A stretch of 64,000 nt of DNA from Clostridium putrefaciens (GTDB lineage: Bacteria; Bacillota; Clostridia; Clostridiales; Clostridiaceae): contig NZ_UFWZ01000001.1 in assembly GCF_900461105.1 (NCBI RefSeq), positions 434,001 through 498,000 on the forward strand, in the 5' to 3' direction. Position numbers and translations under genes: made by a program. Shown in pieces: positions 59,175 through 64,000 of the stretch. Each line of letters begins with the position of its first letter. Position 1 is the stretch's first letter. Under the pieces are notes generated by a model. The model did no database searches. It had not been told where the DNA came from and was given only the letters and a program-made list of their open reading frames with translations.

Positions 59175-60179
59175 ATGAATAAGCTAGCAATAGTTATATT
59201 AAATTGGAATGGATATGAAGATACTATAGAATGCTTAGAGTCTATAGTTAAGAATGAGACAGATAAGTTTACAGTCTTTTTATTGGACAATGGTTCATCT
59301 GATGGATCTTTAATTTATATTGAAGAATGGATAAAATCTAATTATAAATTAAAGAACATAATAGTCGATGATAAAGAATTTAATGTAATGAAAAGTTATA
59401 ATGATTTTAATTTGATTTTTATTAGGGGAGAAAAGAACTTAGGGTTTGCTGGAGGAAATAATTTAGTTTTAAATAAGGTGAAGTATAATTATGAGTACTC
59501 ACTTTTACTTAACAATGATACCGTCATAACTGAAGATTCTATAAGTAATATGGTTAGATATTTAGATGATAATAAAAATACAGGTGCTCTTAGTTGTAAT
59601 ATTAGATTGTATAGAGATAAACAGATGTTATGGAATGCAGGGGGAAGGTTTACTTTGTATGGAGATCGTAGATATTACACACAAAATAAAATAGATAGGC
59701 TTATAAAACAAGGAAAAGAATCTTTAGTAACACCATTTATTACGGGATGTGTATTAATGATTAGGAAAGAGATTTTATTAAAGCATGGTGTCCTTTCAGA
59801 AAAATTCTTTTTTGGGGAAGAAGATTTCAATTATTGTAAGAGGTTGAAAAATAACAATGTATTGGTAGAATCTATTCTAACATCTATTATATATCATAAG
59901 GTTGGTAGCTCAATAAATAAGACAGGTATAACAAATAGAAGTCGCTGCAATTCTTATGTAGTACACTTTTCTAATAGAATAATAAATCAAAAAGAGTTTT
60001 ATAACTATGGTTATTGGTTGGTTTGGAGAGTGTTTTATATGATAGCAATATCTATTAAAATCTTTAAATTGACTAGAAGTGTTAGTGATGCTATAGACTC
60101 TATAAAAAGAATAAACCATTATTCTTGGAATGAAGATGGCATAGACTATGAATTATTTCGAAAGATAAGAGAATACTGA
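59175..60179 (+). CDS. Glycosyltransferase family 2, rhamnosyltransferase-like
   Basis: A ~334-residue GT-A enzyme. It begins A-I-V-I-L-N-W-N-G-Y-E-D-T-I-E-C-L-E-S-I, has L-L-D-N-G-S-S-D-G-S, L-G-F-A-G-G-N-N, L-L-N-N-D-T (DxD-equivalent) and G-E-E-D-F-N-Y-C, all typical of the WcaE/rhamnosyltransferase GT2 group. Use of dTDP-rhamnose is plausible because rfbABCD lie upstream, but is not proven. ATG at 59175 with GAGGT is preferred over 59163. Confidence 0.85.
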   Translation: MNKLAIVILNWNGYEDTIECLESIVKNETDKFTVFLLDNGSSDGSLIYIEEWIKSNYKLKNIIVDDKEFNVMKSYNDFNLIFIRGEKNLGFAGGNNLVLNKVKYNYEYSLLLNNDTVITEDSISNMVRYLDDNKNTGALSCNIRLYRDKQMLWNAGGRFTLYGDRRYYTQNKIDRLIKQGKESLVTPFITGCVLMIRKEILLKHGVLSEKFFFGEEDFNYCKRLKNNNVLVESILTSIIYHKVGSSINKTGITNRSRCNSYVVHFSNRIINQKEFYNYGYWLVWRVFYMIAISIKIFKLTRSVSDAIDSIKRINHYSWNEDGIDYELFRKIREY

Positions 60180-60338
60180 TAAATAAGTGTTTTTGTTAGG
60201 TACTTATGTAAGTGTTTTTAATATATAAAGTTTGATTTAAATAAGGATATGCTTACATATTTGATTAATACTGTTGAAAAATAAATATATTTCATTGGAT
60301 TAATGGAAGCAAATAGAAGTATAATATGAATAAAACAT

Positions 60339-60370
60339 GAGTAGGGCAAGTATTTTGCCCTGCTTAATTT
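60339..60370 (+). terminator. Intrinsic terminator after the Wzy-GT2 genes
   Basis: AGTAGGGCAA (60340-60349) / TTGCCCTGCT (60355-60364) with a short loop, followed by TAATTT. The remaining part of the 231-bp gap is AT-rich. Confidence 0.65.
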
Positions 60371-60410
60371 ATCATTAGAGTTGCACAATATATAGTGAAT
60401 TGGAGGATTT

Positions 60411-61955
60411 ATGGGTAAAAATAAAGTAGTTAAATCTGCTAGTATAGTAATCACAATAACAATTTTAAGTAAGCTTGTAGGGTTTTTTAGGGATACACTT
60501 ATAGCGAAGGCCTTTGGTACTACCTTCCAAACTGATGCTTATAATATGGCAATTACAGTACCTAATTTTATGTTTGGTATATTCGGACTTGCTATAACCA
60601 CCACTTTTATACCTATATTAATTGAAACTTATAGGAATAAGGGTAAGAAAGAGATGTTTGACTTTGCTAATAATATAATGAATATACTTTTTGGTATGTC
60701 TATTTTATTATGTGCTTTTGGGTGGATTTTTGCGCCTACATTAGTGAAGATAATAGCTCCAAAATTCGATGGGAAAACTTACGATTTAACTGTAGCTCTT
60801 ACTCGAATTAGTGTTATGAATATATTGTTTATGTCTATAAATAGTGGGTATGTGGCTATACTTCAGACATTAGAAGACTTTACAGCACCAGCACTAGTTG
60901 GGTTTATGCTTAATTTACCTATAATAGCGTACATATTAGTCGGTAATGTTTCTATTGAAGGCCTTATGGTAGCTACTGTAATAGGTGGTTCTATGCAAGT
61001 TTTAGTTCAACTTCCGTGGCTAATTAAACATAAATATAGGTATAAGTTCTTTATTGATTTTAAGGATAAAAGAATAAAGAAGATGTTAACTCTCATACTT
61101 CCAATAGTTATAGGGGCTAGTGTGAATCAAATCAATGCTATGATAGATAAGACTATAGGGTCTGGGCTTCCGGAGGGTAGTATAACAGCTTTAAACTTTG
61201 CAAGTAAGGTAAATGCACTTGTGTATTCTATTTTTGGTGCTGCTATAGTTACTGTTATGTATCCTACCTTTGCAAGCGAAGCTAATGAAGGCAATATGAA
61301 AAAGTTTAAGATGTACATAAGTAAGTCTATAAATAATATTAATTTAATAATGATACCAGCAACGGTTGGTATTATAGTCTTAAGCTCTCCTGTGGTTAAG
61401 TTCGTATTTGGAAGAGGACAGTTTAATCAAAGTTCTATAGAGATGACGTCTATTGCTCTTACGTTTTACTCCTTAGGTGTTATATTTTACGGTATGAGGG
61501 ATATATTAAACAGAGCATTTTATTCACTCCAAGACACTAGAACGCCTATGATTAATGGTGTTATAGGTGTGGTTATTAACATAGTATTAAATTTAATTTT
61601 GGTACAGTTTATGGGAATAGGTGGACTGGCTCTTTCTACTTCTATATCAGCCTTTGTTTGTGCTATGCTTTTAATGTATAGCTTAAGGAAGAAGCTAGGT
61701 AACTTTAATGGAAAGATAATACTTTCAAGTTCTATTAAGATAATTATTTCATCCCTTGTTATGGGGGGCATGGCGAAGTTATCTTATGGGTTCTTAATTT
61801 CAAGACTTGGAGAGGTATCTTCGTTATTTGGTACTATAATAATTAGTGCTATAGTATATGTTATAATGATCACTCTTTTAAAGGTTAATGAGTTCTTCGA
61901 TGCACTAAAGTTAACTCAGAAAAAGCTAAAGGGAAGAAAGAAAATTACCATTTAA
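60411..61955 (+). CDS. murJ: MurJ/MviN-family lipid flippase, first tandem copy
   Basis: A 514-residue MOP-superfamily membrane protein with about 14 helices. Family marks: L-S-K-L-V-G-F-F-R-D-T-L-I-A-K-A-F-G-T near the N-terminus, P-N-F-M-F-G, N-Q-I-N-A-M-I-D-K-T-I-G-S-G-L-P-E-G-S, Y-P-T-F-A and G-M-R-D-I-L-N-R-A-F-Y-S-L-Q-D-T. MurJ flips lipid II, but a copy inside a polysaccharide locus may export lipid-linked glycan units, standing in for a Wzx, which is otherwise missing. GGAGG site before the ATG. A closely related paralogue follows. Confidence 0.85.
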   Translation: MGKNKVVKSASIVITITILSKLVGFFRDTLIAKAFGTTFQTDAYNMAITVPNFMFGIFGLAITTTFIPILIETYRNKGKKEMFDFANNIMNILFGMSILLCAFGWIFAPTLVKIIAPKFDGKTYDLTVALTRISVMNILFMSINSGYVAILQTLEDFTAPALVGFMLNLPIIAYILVGNVSIEGLMVATVIGGSMQVLVQLPWLIKHKYRYKFFIDFKDKRIKKMLTLILPIVIGASVNQINAMIDKTIGSGLPEGSITALNFASKVNALVYSIFGAAIVTVMYPTFASEANEGNMKKFKMYISKSINNINLIMIPATVGIIVLSSPVVKFVFGRGQFNQSSIEMTSIALTFYSLGVIFYGMRDILNRAFYSLQDTRTPMINGVIGVVINIVLNLILVQFMGIGGLALSTSISAFVCAMLLMYSLRKKLGNFNGKIILSSSIKIIISSLVMGGMAKLSYGFLISRLGEVSSLFGTIIISAIVYVIMITLLKVNEFFDALKLTQKKLKGRKKITI

Positions 61956-61970
61956 AATAATGTTGTATTA

Positions 61971-62015
61971 AATAACCTTGTGCATAGGATTTGCTATGTA
62001 CGGGGTTATTTTTTA
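61971..62015 (+). terminator. Intrinsic terminator between the two murJ copies
   Basis: AATAACCTTGTGCATAG pairs with CTATGTACGGGGTTATT around a GATTTG loop, followed by TTTTTTATTT. Confidence 0.8.
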
Positions 62016-62021
62016 TTTCTT

Positions 62022-62077
62022 TATTTATATATTAGTATTTATATATTAGTGTTTATATATAGTGTTTATATATAGTC
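62022..62077 (+). repeat. Tandem AT-rich repeat between the murJ copies
   Basis: Four imperfect copies of TTTATATATTAGTG (the last two shortened to TTTATATATAGTG). The 62016-62269 gap otherwise has only AT-rich sequence and the GGAGGAG ribosome site of the second murJ. Slippage-prone; could change promoter spacing. Confidence 0.7.
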
Positions 62078-62269
62078 TTATGATTATATTAAGTTTAAAG
62101 TATTATGATTGTATTTGGAAGGTATAGTAGTCTGAAGATAATGTGAATAAGTGTATTATTATAGATATTATAATAAATTTGTGTATAATTATAGGTAGGA
62201 TATAAGTTTATTTATGTATTATAAAAGTGGTATGTTGATAGACTAAATTTATTATTATTTGGAGGAGTT

Positions 62270-63826
62270 ATGAATAAAAATAAGGTAGCTAAATCAGCTA
62301 GTATAGTGATAATTATTACGGTTTTAAGTAAGCTTTTAGGATTTTTTAGGGATACTCTAATAGCAGGAACCTTTGGTACTACTTATCAAACTGATGCTTA
62401 TAATATGGCGATTACCATACCGAGTATTATGTTTGGTATATTTGGACTTGCTATAACTACTACATTTATACCTATATTAAATGAGACTTTTAATTCTAAG
62501 GGTAAGGAAGAGATGTTTAACTTTGCTAATAATATAATGAATATACTTTTAGGATTATCTCTTGTATTATGTTTTATTTCTTGGTTTTTCGCACCACAAA
62601 TTGTGAGAATTATAGCTCCGAAATTCACTGGTGAAATTTATGAATTAACGGTTAAACTTACGAGACTAAGTTCTATTAATATATTATTTATGTCTATGAA
62701 TAGTGGTTATATAGCTGTACTTCAGACTTTAGATGACTTTATAGCACCAGCTTTAATAGGGTTTATGATTAATATTCCTATAATAATATATATATTAATC
62801 GGTAGCCCTTCTGTTGATGGACTTATGGTTGCTACTGGAATAGGGTATGTTTTGCAGGTTCTTATACAAATTCCGTGGCTTATTAAGCATAATTATAAAT
62901 ATGAGCCTTTTATTGATTTTAAAGATCAAAGGATAAAAAGTATGCTTGGGCTTATAATTCCTATACTTATAGGGGCTAGTGTAAACCAAATTAATTCTTT
63001 GGTGGATAAAACTATAGGGTCAGGTCTTCCTCACGGGAGTATTTCTGCGCTTAATTTTTCACAAAAGATAAATGCACTTATGTATTCTATTTTTGGAATT
63101 GCTATAGTTACTGTAATGTACCCTAGATTTGCAAATGAGGCTAATGAAGATAATTTGAAAAGGTTTAAGATGTACATAAGTAAGTCTATTAATAATATCA
63201 ATTTAATAATGATACCAGCAACTGTTGGGATTATTGTATTGAGTACTCCTTTGGTGAAGTTTATATTTCAAAGGGGGGCTTTTGATGAAAGCTCTGTACA
63301 GATGACGTCTATTTCTCTTACTTTTTATTCTCTAGGAGTTATATTTTATGGTATGAGGGATATACTAAATAGAGCCTTTTATTCTCTGAAGGATACGAAA
63401 ATCCCTATGATCAATGGTGCAATTGGAATGATTATAAATATAGTATTAAATTTGATTTTGGTTAGGTTTATGGGTATAGGTGGACTAGCTCTTTCAACTT
63501 CTGTATCAGCCTTTGCTTGTGCTATGTTATTAATGTTTAGCTTAAGGAGGAAGATAGGAAGTTTTAACGGTAAGAGGATACTTTCAAGTACTATTAAGAT
63601 AACTATTTCATCCCTTGTTATGGGTGGAGTTTGTAGTTTATCTTATAAGCTTTTATCATTAAAACTTGGGGAGATATCTTCATTGTTTATTACTATAATA
63701 ATTAGTGTTATAATATACATTATTATGCTTATATTTTTAAGGGTAAAGGAATTCTTCGATGCGCTAAGAATGCTTAAAAAAAGGCTAAGTGTTAAGGAAG
63801 AAGGTAATGCAGTTATTGCATCTTAA
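62270..63826 (+). CDS. murJ: MurJ/MviN-family lipid flippase, second tandem copy
   Basis: A 518-residue paralogue alignable without gaps over most of its length to the preceding copy (shared N-K-x-A-K-S-A-S-I-V, L-S-K-L-L-G-F-F-R-D-T-L-I-A, N-Q-I-N-S-L-V-D-K-T-I-G-S-G-L-P-H-G-S, G-M-R-D-I-L-N-R-A-F-Y-S-L-K-D-T). The C-terminal tail is longer and basic. Its own terminator-isolated position and ribosome site (GGAGGAG) suggest separate expression. Whether both act on lipid II, or one on a polysaccharide precursor, cannot be read from sequence. Confidence 0.85.
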   Translation: MNKNKVAKSASIVIIITVLSKLLGFFRDTLIAGTFGTTYQTDAYNMAITIPSIMFGIFGLAITTTFIPILNETFNSKGKEEMFNFANNIMNILLGLSLVLCFISWFFAPQIVRIIAPKFTGEIYELTVKLTRLSSINILFMSMNSGYIAVLQTLDDFIAPALIGFMINIPIIIYILIGSPSVDGLMVATGIGYVLQVLIQIPWLIKHNYKYEPFIDFKDQRIKSMLGLIIPILIGASVNQINSLVDKTIGSGLPHGSISALNFSQKINALMYSIFGIAIVTVMYPRFANEANEDNLKRFKMYISKSINNINLIMIPATVGIIVLSTPLVKFIFQRGAFDESSVQMTSISLTFYSLGVIFYGMRDILNRAFYSLKDTKIPMINGAIGMIINIVLNLILVRFMGIGGLALSTSVSAFACAMLLMFSLRRKIGSFNGKRILSSTIKITISSLVMGGVCSLSYKLLSLKLGEISSLFITIIISVIIYIIMLIFLRVKEFFDALRMLKKRLSVKEEGNAVIAS

Positions 63827-63860
63827 GGGTATAGTATAAATAATTTTTAAATAAAGATAG

Positions 63861-64000
<140 letters not shown>

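Overview
The window looks like a chromosomal segment of a low-GC Gram-positive anaerobe, most probably Clostridium sensu stricto. Support: strong AT richness, AGGAGG-type ribosome binding sites, frequent GTG/TTG starts, a sortase-anchored LPXTG protein, a fused LicC-LicA phosphocholine enzyme, ISLre2 and ISAs1 insertion sequences, and clostridial-looking ComM, DprA and PabABC proteins. No rRNA or tRNA gene was seen. The species cannot be named from sequence alone.

Layout. (1) 1-3.3 kb: end of a nonulosonic (sialic/legionaminic-type) acid operon: NeuC 3' part, two Gfo/Idh oxidoreductases and a CMP-sugar synthetase. (2) 3.3-14 kb: an accessory island. A ~2-kb cassette (MqsR-like toxin plus zinc-finger/HTH/Panacea antitoxin) occurs twice in direct orientation, at 3.6-5.7 and 9.8-11.7 kb. 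The second toxin is destroyed by a 148-bp deletion. Between the copies lie a three-gene ABC-three-component (ABC-3C, DUF2326 ATPase) conflict system and a DUF3990 toxin remnant. (3) 3.4-21.3 kb: a dispersed family of ~200-bp repeats, each with a GTAG-foot hairpin head and ending in an intrinsic-terminator hairpin. A RAYT-type HUH transposase (13.3 kb) sits inside a split copy, so it is the probable mobiliser. (4) 14-22.5 kb: comM and dprA (dprA ends inside a repeat), then a decay zone: an ISLre2 element, a fic gene split by an ISAs1 element with a clean 10-bp target duplication, a frameshifted membrane gene and a truncated DUF169 gene. (5) 22.7-25.4 kb: pabABC for p-aminobenzoate. (6) 25.7-27.8 kb: LRR-FIVAR-LPXTG wall protein.

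(7) 28-36 kb: a tight five-gene operon: beta-CASP metallo-nuclease, protein with a GrpE-like C-terminus, lid-less Hsp70, helical-repeat protein and coiled-coil protein. I do not recognise it as a named system; it is my leading candidate for something undescribed, with the RAYT/terminator-repeat family and the duplicated-TA/ABC-3C island next. (8) 36-39 kb: LicCA fusion and a broken lipoprotein gene.

(9) 39-64 kb: a large surface-polysaccharide region: dTDP-rhamnose genes (rfbACBD), galU, glycosyltransferases, an EpsC/CapD-type dehydratase with DegT aminotransferase and sugar-phosphate transferase (4-amino-sugar start unit), a second DegT-like enzyme coupled to an ATP-grasp ligase, a WbpE/WbpD/WbpA/WbpB set for a 2,3-diamino-glucuronic acid, a Wzy-like polymerase, two tandem MurJ-type flippases and the start of galE. 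Repeated leader and promoter modules (upstream of rfbA and galU; upstream of the 44.3-kb glycosyltransferase and capD) suggest shared control of separate transcription units.
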